The position numbers and the translations under genes are program-made. The notes below the pieces were generated by a model, which ran no database searches, was not told where the DNA came from, and saw only the letters and a list, made by a program, of their open reading frames with translations. Below are positions 52,504 to 62,191 of a DNA stretch of 64,000 bases, piece by piece. Each line of letters begins with the position of its first letter. The first letter of the stretch is position 1. The stretch is from Paenibacillus sp. Soil750 (GTDB taxonomy: Bacteria; Bacillota; Bacilli; Paenibacillales; NBRC-103111): contig NZ_LMSD01000034.1 in assembly GCF_001428045.1 (NCBI RefSeq), forward strand, positions 367,205-431,204, written 5' to 3'.

Positions 52504-52965
52504 TTATACGAGTGCCTTCTCATATAGAAAGACGTGGAAACCATCGATGGTAGCTGGACCTTTCTGTTGGTAGCCATTTTTCACAAATAACTTTTGGGCA
52601 CCGAGTTGATTGGAAAGCGTGTCAAGAATCAGGTGGTTGACGCCGAGTTCTCTAGCTTTTTCCTCTAATTGCGAGAGAATCTGTTGACCATATCCTTTCT
52701 TCTGATGACTAGGATGAACACGAAGACGCTTAATTTCGGCTTTGCCATCTTTAAGCAGCTTTAAGCCACCCATGGCCAACACATTACCGTCTAATCCGGT
52801 GCCTACCAGAAATTCCCCGCCATCTTTTAAATACTGTTCAGGGATATGTAAAATATCATGGTAATGCTGATGAGTAGGTTCTACATTTGCCTCAGAGATG
52901 ACTAATAAATGAATCCGCCATAAATCATCCGTATCCAACGTGGAGTAACGCCTCGTTTTAATCAT
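52504..52965 (-). CDS. GNAT-family N-acetyltransferase
   Basis: 153 residues with the acetyl-CoA loop IKRLRVHPSHQKKGYGQQIL (R/Q-x-x-G-x-G variant HQKKGYG) and motif B ELGVNHLILDTLSNQLGAQKLFVKNGY. Substrate unknown. GAGGAGG lies before the ATG at 52965. Convergent with the alpha-galactosidase gene. Confidence 0.9.
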   Translation of the reverse strand: MIKTRRYSTLDTDDLWRIHLLVISEANVEPTHQHYHDILHIPEQYLKDGGEFLVGTGLDGNVLAMGGLKLLKDGKAEIKRLRVHPSHQKKGYGQQILSQLEEKARELGVNHLILDTLSNQLGAQKLFVKNGYQQKGPATIDGFHVFLYEKALV

Positions 52966-53242
52966 AAAGTGTACCTCCTCTTTCCATAAATTTCATAATG
53001 GGTATATATGTAATATAAACTAACGTAAAACTGATAACAAATAACCTTTTCTTATGGGTTATCATATTATTTTGAATATATCTGACGAAAACATAGTGAT
53101 AACTGACATGAAATAGCAGTTGGATGAGATTTCTAATGAGAGCATAACAAATGTGTCTTTAAGAAATCGGAGAAGTTGAGTTTGTTTTTATGGTGAAATA
53201 GATGAAAAAACTGTGGAAATGAATAATCTCACACTCCTTTTT

Positions 53243-53259
53243 TGTTATATAACATGACA
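53243..53259 (+). promoter_or_regulatory. GlnR/TnrA-type nitrogen box (distal)
   Basis: TGTTATATAACATGACA fits TGTNA-N7-TNACA exactly. It lies 315 bases upstream of the nitrite reductase start codon. It also contains the palindrome TGTTATATAACA. The gap 52966-53573 is AT-rich and otherwise holds no gene. Confidence 0.55.
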
Positions 53260-53436
53260 TTGCATTTAAGATTCAGTTAATTTATCGATGTTGAAATAAA
53301 AGGTTGAATGAAGTGGAAGCGGAAACATCCATCTAAAAGCGTATGAAAATTGATGAAAAATATGTAATTGTTCGTGTTTTTCAAATTTGATGTACTTAAT
53401 TACAACGAATTGGCAAATTTTTGTTGAAAAAAACGA

Positions 53437-53459
53437 TGTTACAGCGTATATTGGTAACA
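53437..53459. promoter_or_regulatory. Inverted repeat TGTTAC-N11-GTAACA
   Basis: A perfect 6-bp inverted repeat with 11-base spacing, 10 bases upstream of the proximal nitrogen box. The spacing does not match the GlnR/TnrA consensus, so it may bind another regulator. Confidence 0.3.
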
Positions 53460-53468
53460 AGAAACAAA

Positions 53469-53485
53469 TGTTAGGTAATTTTACA
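53469..53485 (+). promoter_or_regulatory. GlnR/TnrA-type nitrogen box (proximal)
   Basis: TGTTAGGTAATTTTACA matches TGTNA-N7-TNACA exactly. A -10-like TATAAC (53523-53528) lies downstream at a distance typical of TnrA-activated promoters. Together these suggest nitrogen-limitation control of the nitrite/nitrate assimilation operon. Confidence 0.65.
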
Positions 53486-53573
53486 TTACAAATCGGATAT
53501 CCATTTTACAACACAATGTAGATATAACATAACTCATCATGTTAGTTTAATTCGAATGGGAGCGTGACATAGG

Positions 53574-56006
53574 ATGAAGAAAAAAATAGTTTTAGTAGGA
53601 AATGGTATGGCTGGTGTTAATTGTATAGAGCAATTGCTAAAACTTGCACCTAACTCATATGAAATCACGATCTTTGGGAAAGAACCGCATCCAAACTATA
53701 ACCGTATCCTGCTCTCATCTGTATTGGCTGGAGATGCGGATATGAAGGATATCGTCATTAATGATTGGTCTTGGTACTCGGATAACAACATTACCTTGCA
53801 CACGGGACATACCGTTAACAAGATAGATACAGAACGCAAGCTCGTTAGCACAGATCATGGAATCACGGTAGCCTATGATGAATTGATACTGGCAACTGGA
53901 TCGCTGCCATTCATGTTGCCGCTGCCCGGTGCAGACAAAGAAGGTGTGATTGCATTCCGCGACATTGCGGATTGCGAGACGATGATGGAAACCGCCAAGA
54001 ATTACAAAAGAGCAGTAGTTATTGGAGGCGGTCTACTTGGGCTTGAAGCGGCGCGCGGATTGCTGAACCTGAATATGGAAGTTTCCGTCGTTCATATCAA
54101 CGAATACTTAATGAATCTTCAACTCGACAGAACTGCATCCACGATGTTGCAACAAGAATTAGAACAACAAGGGATGAAATTCCTGCTCAAGAAAAATAGT
54201 GAAACCATTTTAGGTAAGAAACGAGTTACTGGACTTCGCTTCACGGATGGTTCAGAGGTAGATGCTGATCTTATCGTGATGGCTGTTGGGATTAGACCTA
54301 ACATGGCACTGGCGAAGAACAGTGGCATTGAAATCAATCGAGGCATCGTAGTCAATGATTTCCTTGAAACGAGTGTCCCGCATATTTACTCTATTGGCGA
54401 ATGTACAGAGCACCGAGGTGTTGCATACGGTCTAGTGGCACCGCTGTATGAGCAAGGAGCTGTTCTAGCCAAGCGATTAGCAGGTGTTAGTACGGATGGC
54501 TATCAGGGTTCTGTCGTTTCTACGAAGCTCAAAGTTTCTGGTGTTGACGTCTTCTCCGCAGGTGAATATGCAGATAAACCAGGTACGCGTGCTGTGCGTG
54601 TACAAGATGATTTTGATGGCATCTATAAGAAAGTTGTAATTCGTGAAGGGAAAGTGATCGGGGCTGTCTTGTTCGGTGACATCAGCGATGGTTCCAGACT
54701 GTTCGCAATGATTCGCAATGGTGAGGATGTAACGGGCAAAGAAAAGACGGTACTCATTGGCGATGGTGGAGGCAAGACGAAGTCAGGTGTTGATCTAGTT
54801 GCTGGCATGAGCGCAGATGAAATCGTATGTGGCTGTAATGGTGTTTCCAAAGGGGCCATTGTCCAAGCGATTCAAGAGAAAGGCTGCTCCAGCGTTAATG
54901 ATATCAAAGCATGTACCAAAGCTTCCGCTTCTTGCGGAGGGTGTAAGCCGCTTGTAGCCGATGTTCTTACTTATGTCCTTGGTGCAGACGGTGTGAAAAC
55001 CGTCAAGGAAGGGATTTGCGGTTGTACAACGCTTGGGCGTGACGAAGTTGTTGAAGCGATCCGCACCATGCAACTTACCACTACCAAAGAAGTTATGAAT
55101 GTTCTTGAATGGTCCAATACAGAAGGGTGCTCTAAGTGCCGTCCAGCATTGAATTACTATTTGGGTATGGTGTGGCCGGAAGAGCATGAAGACGAAAGAG
55201 AGTCTCGTTTCGTGAACGAGCGTAATCACGCGAACATTCAGAAGGATGGCACGTACTCTGTCGTTCCGAGAATGTATGGTGGTGTAACGACTCCGAAGGA
55301 CTTAAAGAAAATTGCAGAGATCGCTGAGAAATATGAAGTTCCCCTAGTGAAAGTGACAGGCGGACAGCGTATCGATTTGCTCGGTGTGAAGAAAGAAGAC
55401 CTGCCTGGCATGTGGGCTGATCTAGATATGCCTTCAGGGTATGCATACGGTAAATCACTTCGTACAGTGAAAACATGCGTGGGCTCCACGTTCTGCCGCT
55501 TTGGTACACAAGATGCGATCGGCATGGGCATTCAACTTGAGAAGAAGTTCGAACGGCTGTATACACCAGCTAAGGTTAAAATGGCTGTCTCGGGTTGTCC
55601 GCGTAACTGTGCGGAGGCGACAATCAAAGATTTTGGTGTAGTCGCCATTGACGGCGGCTGGGAACTCCATGTTGGCGGTAACGGAGGAACGAAGTTACGT
55701 GGAACTGATCTTTTATGCAAAGTGAAGACGGAAGAGGAAGTGCTCGAATGGTCTGGCGCTTACCTGCAATATTATCGGGAAACCGGGAAGTACAATGAGC
55801 GCACATCGGAGTGGTTGGAGCGAGTAGGTCTGGAGACTATTAAGACAACATTGGCATCAAGCGAAGATCGTGCTGCCTTCAACGACCGCATTAATAAAGC
55901 ATTATCACTGCTGAAGGATCCATGGAAAGAGATTATCGAAGAAAAGGCACTTCGCCAAACATTTTCACCCATTGAAGAGCAATCGGCAGCGTCGATTTTG
56001 AAATAG
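53574..56006 (+). CDS. nirB: Assimilatory nitrite reductase large subunit
   Basis: 810 residues (NirB/NasD type). Order: FAD-binding VLVGNGMAGVNCIEQLL, NAD-binding VVIGGGLLGLEAARGLL, two BFD-like [2Fe-2S] domains (CGCNGVSKGAIVQAI with CGGCKP; ICGCTT with CSKCRP), then the siroheme and [4Fe-4S] domain with TCVGSTFCRFG and SGCPRNCAEA, the four cluster cysteines. It reduces nitrite to ammonia with NAD(P)H in the cytoplasm. It is the first gene of a five-gene operon, and the C-terminal ferredoxin half repeats the fold. GGGAGCG lies before the ATG. Confidence 0.96.
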   Translation: MKKKIVLVGNGMAGVNCIEQLLKLAPNSYEITIFGKEPHPNYNRILLSSVLAGDADMKDIVINDWSWYSDNNITLHTGHTVNKIDTERKLVSTDHGITVAYDELILATGSLPFMLPLPGADKEGVIAFRDIADCETMMETAKNYKRAVVIGGGLLGLEAARGLLNLNMEVSVVHINEYLMNLQLDRTASTMLQQELEQQGMKFLLKKNSETILGKKRVTGLRFTDGSEVDADLIVMAVGIRPNMALAKNSGIEINRGIVVNDFLETSVPHIYSIGECTEHRGVAYGLVAPLYEQGAVLAKRLAGVSTDGYQGSVVSTKLKVSGVDVFSAGEYADKPGTRAVRVQDDFDGIYKKVVIREGKVIGAVLFGDISDGSRLFAMIRNGEDVTGKEKTVLIGDGGGKTKSGVDLVAGMSADEIVCGCNGVSKGAIVQAIQEKGCSSVNDIKACTKASASCGGCKPLVADVLTYVLGADGVKTVKEGICGCTTLGRDEVVEAIRTMQLTTTKEVMNVLEWSNTEGCSKCRPALNYYLGMVWPEEHEDERESRFVNERNHANIQKDGTYSVVPRMYGGVTTPKDLKKIAEIAEKYEVPLVKVTGGQRIDLLGVKKEDLPGMWADLDMPSGYAYGKSLRTVKTCVGSTFCRFGTQDAIGMGIQLEKKFERLYTPAKVKMAVSGCPRNCAEATIKDFGVVAIDGGWELHVGGNGGTKLRGTDLLCKVKTEEEVLEWSGAYLQYYRETGKYNERTSEWLERVGLETIKTTLASSEDRAAFNDRINKALSLLKDPWKEIIEEKALRQTFSPIEEQSAASILK

Positions 56007-56020
56007 AAGGGATGAGGCAT

Positions 56021-56356
56021 ATGAAAAGGGTACACATTGGCCATATTTCAGAAATTGCAATAAAAAGATCACGTGTTGTACGTATTGGTGACTTAGAAAT
56101 TGCTGTGTTCAAACTTTCAGATGGAGTCATCAAAGCTATTGAAAATCGCTGCCCGCACAAAGCGGGTAAGCTATCCGAGGGAATTGTTTGTGATCATCAT
56201 GTGTTTTGTCCGCTACATGATTGGAAGATCGATTTGCATAACGGACTTGTTCAGGCACCGGATGATGGCTGTGTGACCAAATTCGAGGTTGAGATTGAAG
56301 ATGCAAGCGGAGAGATGTATTTGCATATTTCAGAAGAAAGTATCTTGGCATCTTAG
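56021..56356 (+). CDS. nirD: Nitrite reductase small subunit (Rieske-like)
   Basis: 111 residues. The Rieske-type cluster motifs are present as CPHKAGKLSEG and CPLHDWKIDL (C-x-H and C-x-x-H). NirD/NasE partners NirB in NADH-dependent nitrite reduction. ATG 56021 is preferred (GAAGGG 9 bases upstream); ATG 56012 would add three residues. It lies 14 bases after nirB and is followed within 20 bases by the transporter gene. Confidence 0.95.
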   Translation: MKRVHIGHISEIAIKRSRVVRIGDLEIAVFKLSDGVIKAIENRCPHKAGKLSEGIVCDHHVFCPLHDWKIDLHNGLVQAPDDGCVTKFEVEIEDASGEMYLHISEESILAS

Positions 56357-56375
56357 CAAAGGGGAGTACCGAATC

Positions 56376-57554
56376 ATGCGACATAATGGATCAGCAGTTG
56401 CTTTAGGATTATCCACGTTAGCCATGATGGCATCCTTTGTGATCTGGGGCGTTTTTTCACCGATTGCTGGACAAATTCAAGAATTATTTCAGTTAAGCAC
56501 CATTCAAAAAAGTTTGTTAATTGCAACGCCTGTACTGCTCGGCTCCATCATGCGAATCCCGATGGGGATATATACAGATCGTTTCGGTGGTAAACGTGTA
56601 TTCGCTATTACAATGCTCTTTCTGACGATTCCACTTTTACTTACGGGATTTGTGCACACTTACTGGATGTTGCTGCTTTGTGCACTTTTTATAGGAATGG
56701 CGGGGACGACCTTTGCCATTTCCCTTACTTACGTTTCCAGGTGGTTTCCTCCTGAACGACAAGGTTTGGTACTTGGATTAGCTGGCCTAGGTAATCTAGG
56801 CGGTGCGGCTGCGAGCTTTTCATTGCCCTTCGTGTTTAACCAATACGGTTTCCAATGGGTGTTCTGGAGTCTTGCAATCATGATCGTGCTGGTAACGGCT
56901 ATCTTCTGGATCGGAACGAAGGATTTACCTACTCCCCCTCAAAAGAAGACATTTAAACAATCGATGGTTGTCCTGAAGGATCAATCAACCTGGTATTTAT
57001 CATTTTTCTATTTTCTAACATTCGGCGGGTTCGTTGCATTTGGCGCCTACTTGCCTACGTTTCTCAAGGATCTATTTCATTTATCAGCCACGGATGCAGG
57101 ATTGAAAACGGCAGGATTTGTCGTCATTGCGACGCTCATTCGTCCTTTAGGTGGCTATCTAGCAGACCGTATTGGATCACGTAGTGTACTTGTAGTGGTA
57201 TTTACAGGTATGATCATAACTTCGATTGCATTGTCAGCGTCCCTGCATCAATTCACTTTCTTTAGTGTCTGTTGTCTAGTAACGGCTACCTTGCTTGGTA
57301 TTGGGAATGGCGCCGTGTTCAAAATGGTTCCCGAAGTTTCTTCGGGTAATACGGGAGCTGTTACCGGAATTGTTGGTGCAGCAGGCGGTTTAGGTGGATT
57401 TTTCCCTCCAATTGTATTAGGGATTGTAAAAGATTTATCAGGTGCTTATACGTTAGGATTTGTCTTGCTTATGGTATTCGCGTGCGCTTGTCTTTGGTTG
57501 AATCTTGCAACGAGACGCATGGTGTTGAACAAACAACGAACATTAGCATCGTAG
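56376..57554 (+). CDS. nasA: Nitrate/nitrite MFS transporter (NarK/NasA type)
   Basis: 392 residues, twelve transmembrane helices of the major facilitator superfamily. NNP-family motifs are seen in GIYTDRFGGKRVFAITML, ALFIGMAGTTFAISLTYVSRWFPPERQGLVLG and GNTGAVTGIVGAAGGLGGFFPPI. It imports nitrate for the following reductase. ATG 56376 has AAGGGGAG about 10 bases upstream. It lies between nirD and nasB in the operon. Confidence 0.93.
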   Translation: MRHNGSAVALGLSTLAMMASFVIWGVFSPIAGQIQELFQLSTIQKSLLIATPVLLGSIMRIPMGIYTDRFGGKRVFAITMLFLTIPLLLTGFVHTYWMLLLCALFIGMAGTTFAISLTYVSRWFPPERQGLVLGLAGLGNLGGAAASFSLPFVFNQYGFQWVFWSLAIMIVLVTAIFWIGTKDLPTPPQKKTFKQSMVVLKDQSTWYLSFFYFLTFGGFVAFGAYLPTFLKDLFHLSATDAGLKTAGFVVIATLIRPLGGYLADRIGSRSVLVVVFTGMIITSIALSASLHQFTFFSVCCLVTATLLGIGNGAVFKMVPEVSSGNTGAVTGIVGAAGGLGGFFPPIVLGIVKDLSGAYTLGFVLLMVFACACLWLNLATRRMVLNKQRTLAS

Positions 57555-57617
57555 CGCGGGTTATCTACGGATAGGAACATGAGTACTTCAGCATGGGAAT
57601 GTGGAGGTCATTAGGTT

Positions 57618-59999
57618 ATGGGGAAACAAAAACTTGTCTTAATAGGAAACGGAATGGCTGGCGTTCGCTGTGTGGAAGAAATTCTCGCACTTGCGCCAGA
57701 TCGATTCGAAATCACAATCTTCGGTAGTGAACCGCATCCCAATTATAATCGGATTATGTTGTCGAAAGTGCTTCAAGGAAGTACAACGGTGAATGACATT
57801 ACCATTAATGATTGGCAATGGTATGAAGATAAAGGGATTACACTTTATGCTGGGGACCCCGTAATCAGTATAGATACTGCCAAACGCAGCGTCGTGAGTG
57901 AAAAAGGGAGGAGAGTTGAGTATGATCAATTGATCCTTGCCACGGGTTCGTTACCATTCATGCTTCCTTTACCTGGCGCAGATAAACCGGGTGTGACGGC
58001 ATTCCGCGATATTAATGATTGCAACAAAATGATAGAAACATCCAAAAACTATAAGAAAGCCGTTGTTATCGGCGGCGGCCTACTCGGTCTAGAAGCGGCT
58101 CGCGGCTTGCTTAATTTGGGGATGGATGTTCATGTCGTTCATATATACCACCATTTGATGGAGCGCCAGTTAAGTCCGACTTCAGCAGGGATGTTGCGAA
58201 GAGAACTCGAGAAGCAAGGGATGAAATTTCTACTTGAGAAGCAGACTGAGAAAATTCTTGGTAAGAAACGAGTAGAAGGGCTTCTATTTAAAGATGGAAG
58301 CAAAGTGGAGGCAGATTTAATCGTCATTGCTGTCGGTGTACGCCCCAATATTAAGCTTGCGGCAGAAAGTGGTATTGAGACGAATCGCGCAATCATGGTT
58401 GATGATTATATGGAAACGAATGTGCCAGGAGTGTATGCGGTCGGGGAGTGTGCTGAGCATCGTAATATGGTATACGGACTGGTAGCTCCTTTATATGAAC
58501 AAGGTAAAGTACTGGCTAAGAAAATATGCGGCATAGAGACCGAAGGCTATCAAGGATCCATTTTGTATTCCCAATTAAAAGTATCAGGTGTAGAAGTATT
58601 CTCAGCAGGAGAAATTCGTGATTCCGAAATTACAACGGCACTGAAAGTGATAGATGGTATTAAAAACACGTATAAGAAGATTGCTGTGCGTAATAACAAA
58701 ATCGTAGGAGCCGTCCTCTTCGGAGACAGCAGTGAGGGTAACAAACTGCTCGGCTACATTAAACAACAAGCGGATGTGTCTGTGTTGGAGGAAGCGTCGG
58801 CAGTTGGTGGCGGAGCAGATGAAGCCTATGCGTCTTCATTGGCGCTAACGGCAACCGTATGCTCTTGCAACGGTGTAACCAAGGGCGGCATCCTCGATGC
58901 GGTACGTGATAACGGATGCGCGACTGTCGAGGATATTCGCGCTTGTACACGGGCATCGAGCACCTGCGGTGGCTGCAAGCCGCTCGTATCGGCGATGCTG
59001 CAGCTGGCGCTGCAGAGCCAGGACGCGCCGGCGGTGCCGAAGGAAACGGTGTGCGGATGCACATCGCACAGCCATGATGAGTTGCGCGACGCGGTGCGCA
59101 GCGCGAGCTTCGAGACCGCGCATGAAGCAATGCATGCGCTTGGTTGGAACAAGGCGGACGGATGCGCGATATGCCGTCCGGCTGTGCAATATTATCTCGG
59201 CCAGGCACGTGGTGCTGCTGCCGATAAGTTTGGTACTGAATCCATGACGCTGGATTCAGCTGCGAGCTTGCTCGCCGATGGCACGTATGCCATCACACCG
59301 CGTATGTATGGCGGCGTCACGAACGCCGAACAATTGAGGCTACTTGCCGATATAATCGATAAATATCGGATTCCGTTAGTGAAACTAACCGGCGGTGCGC
59401 ATCTGGATCTACTCGGTATTGCTGAGGAGCAAGTCAACGCCATTGGTGCTGAGATTGGCCACCTGGCCTCGACAGCTCCATCTTACGGTAAGATCATCAC
59501 ATCGGTTGCAACATGCGCAGGAAAAGATTACGATCGAAGTGCACTTCAAGATTCCATCAAGATGGGAATTGGGCTTGAACATCGTTTGGATGGAATGCAA
59601 ATGCCAACACAAGTAACTGTTGCGGTTTCTGCGAGTCCTTTGCACCGTGCTGGCACGCTTACTAAGGATTTAGGACTTGTAGGCGTCCCAGGTGGCTGGG
59701 AAATCTACGTTGGAGGCAGCGCAGGTACAAAGCTTCGTCAAGCTGAGTTGTTCTGCATGGAATCCAACGAGGATACCGTGTTAGATCTTGCAATCGCATT
59801 TTTTCAATGGTACCGTGAAGAAGCGAATTTTGGTGAAACGACGGGACAATGGGTTGAGCGTAAAGGGATTACGCAACTTCGTGAACATATATTCAATCTT
59901 ACAATACGTATGGAACTACTTAGTAGATGGCAGATAGAGAGCAAGATGATCGAATATCAGCAAGTAAATTCGCAGCCGACAGCTGCATTGGCCAGGTGA
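57618..59999 (+). CDS. nasB: Nitrate reductase electron-transfer subunit, NirB-like with lost siroheme cluster
   Basis: 793 residues, collinear with NirB throughout: VLIGNGMAGVRCVEEIL, VVIGGGLLGLEAARGLL, two [2Fe-2S] BFD domains (CSCNGVTKGGILDAV with CGGCKP; CGCTSHSHDELRDAV with CAICRP). The siroheme domain is kept in outline but its cluster cysteines are gone: TCAGKDYDRSA replaces TCVGSTFCRFG and SASPLHRAGT replaces SGCPRNCAEA. It probably passes electrons from NAD(P)H to NasC, like B. subtilis NasB. Unusual GC-rich codons occupy about 58960-59250. ATG 57618, with GGAGG 12 bases upstream. Only 4 bases separate it from nasC. Confidence 0.88.
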   Translation: MGKQKLVLIGNGMAGVRCVEEILALAPDRFEITIFGSEPHPNYNRIMLSKVLQGSTTVNDITINDWQWYEDKGITLYAGDPVISIDTAKRSVVSEKGRRVEYDQLILATGSLPFMLPLPGADKPGVTAFRDINDCNKMIETSKNYKKAVVIGGGLLGLEAARGLLNLGMDVHVVHIYHHLMERQLSPTSAGMLRRELEKQGMKFLLEKQTEKILGKKRVEGLLFKDGSKVEADLIVIAVGVRPNIKLAAESGIETNRAIMVDDYMETNVPGVYAVGECAEHRNMVYGLVAPLYEQGKVLAKKICGIETEGYQGSILYSQLKVSGVEVFSAGEIRDSEITTALKVIDGIKNTYKKIAVRNNKIVGAVLFGDSSEGNKLLGYIKQQADVSVLEEASAVGGGADEAYASSLALTATVCSCNGVTKGGILDAVRDNGCATVEDIRACTRASSTCGGCKPLVSAMLQLALQSQDAPAVPKETVCGCTSHSHDELRDAVRSASFETAHEAMHALGWNKADGCAICRPAVQYYLGQARGAAADKFGTESMTLDSAASLLADGTYAITPRMYGGVTNAEQLRLLADIIDKYRIPLVKLTGGAHLDLLGIAEEQVNAIGAEIGHLASTAPSYGKIITSVATCAGKDYDRSALQDSIKMGIGLEHRLDGMQMPTQVTVAVSASPLHRAGTLTKDLGLVGVPGGWEIYVGGSAGTKLRQAELFCMESNEDTVLDLAIAFFQWYREEANFGETTGQWVERKGITQLREHIFNLTIRMELLSRWQIESKMIEYQQVNSQPTAALAR

Positions 60000-60003
60000 G
60001 CTT

Positions 60004-62139
60004 ATGAGTCTATTTGCACAGCAAGATCAAGTCGTTACTGATTCTTTACATGTGATGGATACGCAATGCCCCTTTTGCAGTGTGCAGTGCAAAATGCAAG
60101 TTATTGAAGATCGCAGCGCCTCGGATGGTCGGTCCGTTTATTCTGTTGTGCCAAAACCAAATCAAGCGTCTGAAGGACGTCTTTGTATCAAAGGAATGAA
60201 CGCCTATCAGCATGTGTTAACAGGAGAACGACTGCTCCATCCCATGGTGAAGCGGGATGGTCGGTTCGAGCGAATTACTTGGGATGATGCCTACGAGCTA
60301 ATCGCAAGCCAATTTAACAACCTCCGGGAAGTGTATGGTAATCACACGGTAGGGTTATATGGCGGCGGTTCGCTCACGAATGAATCTGCTTATTTATTAG
60401 GCAAATTCGCGCGTGTTGCGTTGCAAACGAAGTACATTGATTATAATGGCAGGTTCTGTATGTCAGCGGCTGCATCTGCTGGTGTCAAAGTATTCGGGAT
60501 TGACCGAGGGTTAACGAACCAACTATCGGATATTGAATTAGCCGATTGTATCATACTGGCAGGTACGAACATTGCGGAGTGTCAACCGACGCTGATGCCT
60601 TATTTTACAAGAGCGAAAGAGAAAGGTGCCATCCTCATAACCATTGATCCGCGTGAAACAGGTACTACGCGTATCTCCGATATTCATTTACGTGTGAAGC
60701 CTGGCATGGATGCGACATTGGCTAATGGGATGCTCAAAGTTCTGCTTGAGGAGGGTTGCTTGGATGAAGAGTTCGTAGCTAATCGTACTTCAGGCTTTAC
60801 GGAATTGAAGGCGCATCTCGATTTGCTTGATATGGAAGAGATCGCCCACTTAACCGGAGTGCCATCTCAGTTGATTCGTAAGGCCGCATTGAGTTACGGC
60901 AAAGCGCAGACGGGCATGGTGTTTACAGCAAGAGGCGTGGAGCAGCAAACGGATGGCCATATGGCGGTTCGAAACTTCCTGAATCTCGTGCTTCTTACTG
61001 GTAAAATCGGCAAACCTGGCTGCGGCTATGGGGCTGTCACAGGTCAAGGGAACGGGCAAGGTGGAAGGGAGCATGGTCAAAAAGCAGATCAGCTTCCAGG
61101 CTACCGACTAATTGAGAACCCAGAGGATCGCGCATATGTTGCGAATGTGTGGGGCATCGATCCGAGCGAGCTACCAGGTAAAGGTGTATCCGCCTACGAA
61201 ATGATGGAGAAGGTCCATGCGCAGGAGATTCGGGCGTTGTTCGTGATGGGCTCGAATCCACTCGTATCCAACCCGAACGCTAACTTCGTTGAAGAAGGGT
61301 TGAAGAAGCTCGATTTCCTTGTCGTTGCAGACTTCCTCATCTCCGAAACAGCACAGTTAGCTGATCTGATTTTACCGGTAACGGCCTATTTAGAGAATGG
61401 CGGGACGTTAACTAACTTGGAGGGACGCGTGCTTCTACGAGAGGCTGGTCGTCCTGCACCTGGTGAAGCTAAGCATGATTGGCAGGTTCTTTGTGAGCTA
61501 GCCGAGAAGCTAGGGAGAGGTCATTTCTTTCCATTTGCCCAGGTGGAAGATGTCTTTAACGAACTTCGATTAGCAAGTCGTGGTGGAACAGCTGACTACT
61601 ATGGCATTACCTATGAGCGATTGCGGAAGGAAGAAGGCGTCTATTGGCCTTGTCCAGAAGAATCGGATCCAGGTGCCAAACGCTTGTTCGAATCTACTTT
61701 TCCGCTTCCAGCGGGCAGAGCGCTTCTCACTACTGTTGAGAATCATTTGCCCAAGGAGCAGACCAGTGTGGATTTCCCGCTGTATTTGACTACTGGCCGA
61801 GTTCTCGTACATTATCTAACAGGTGTGCAAACCCGTAAAAGTCCATCATTAGCCGCGCGAGATGTGGAATCCTTCATGGAAATCCATCCCCGAACGGCGA
61901 AAAAGCACCGTATCGAAGATGCTACACTTGTGAAGTTGACGTCCAAACGCGGTGAAATTTACGTGCGTAGTCGCTTTAGTGACGCTATTCGTGAAGACAC
62001 CGTGTTCGTGCCTATGCATTGGGGCGATACGCAAAACGTTAATAAATTGACGAATGATGCGCTCGATCCAACTTGCAAAATGCCTGGGTTTAAAGTCTGT
62101 GCGGTACAGGTAAGTCCGTTAGTAACGGAATATGTATAA
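60004..62139 (+). CDS. nasC: Assimilatory nitrate reductase catalytic subunit
   Basis: 711 residues, molybdopterin (bis-MGD) oxidoreductase. The N-terminal [4Fe-4S] cysteines are in CPFCSVQC and LCIKGMNAYQHVL; the molybdopterin domains contain GLYGGGSLTNESAY, FCMSAAASAG, LAGTNIAECQP and ADLILPVTAYLENGGTLTNLEGR. The C-terminal molydopterin-dinucleotide-binding domain has PLYLTTGRVLVHYLTG and HWGDTQNVN. It reduces nitrate to nitrite in the cytoplasm with electrons from NasB. ATG 60004 follows nasB by 4 bases. A terminator follows. Confidence 0.96.
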   Translation: MSLFAQQDQVVTDSLHVMDTQCPFCSVQCKMQVIEDRSASDGRSVYSVVPKPNQASEGRLCIKGMNAYQHVLTGERLLHPMVKRDGRFERITWDDAYELIASQFNNLREVYGNHTVGLYGGGSLTNESAYLLGKFARVALQTKYIDYNGRFCMSAAASAGVKVFGIDRGLTNQLSDIELADCIILAGTNIAECQPTLMPYFTRAKEKGAILITIDPRETGTTRISDIHLRVKPGMDATLANGMLKVLLEEGCLDEEFVANRTSGFTELKAHLDLLDMEEIAHLTGVPSQLIRKAALSYGKAQTGMVFTARGVEQQTDGHMAVRNFLNLVLLTGKIGKPGCGYGAVTGQGNGQGGREHGQKADQLPGYRLIENPEDRAYVANVWGIDPSELPGKGVSAYEMMEKVHAQEIRALFVMGSNPLVSNPNANFVEEGLKKLDFLVVADFLISETAQLADLILPVTAYLENGGTLTNLEGRVLLREAGRPAPGEAKHDWQVLCELAEKLGRGHFFPFAQVEDVFNELRLASRGGTADYYGITYERLRKEEGVYWPCPEESDPGAKRLFESTFPLPAGRALLTTVENHLPKEQTSVDFPLYLTTGRVLVHYLTGVQTRKSPSLAARDVESFMEIHPRTAKKHRIEDATLVKLTSKRGEIYVRSRFSDAIREDTVFVPMHWGDTQNVNKLTNDALDPTCKMPGFKVCAVQVSPLVTEYV

Positions 62140-62146
62140 AATGAAG

Positions 62147-62191
62147 AAACCGAACTCGTCGATCGCTTGCAGCGGTGAGTTCGGTTTTTTT
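62147..62191. terminator. Intrinsic terminator of the nitrate assimilation operon
   Basis: AAACCGAACTC (62147-62157) pairs with GAGTTCGGTTT (62177-62187) perfectly, followed by a T run. A run of A bases on the left side may let it serve the convergent gene as well. Confidence 0.9.

Noticed and set aside
58759..59208. Long minus-strand ORFs opposite nasB
   Set aside because: They arise from the GC-rich patch, where stop codons are rare in all frames. The plus-strand frame carries [2Fe-2S] motifs throughout.
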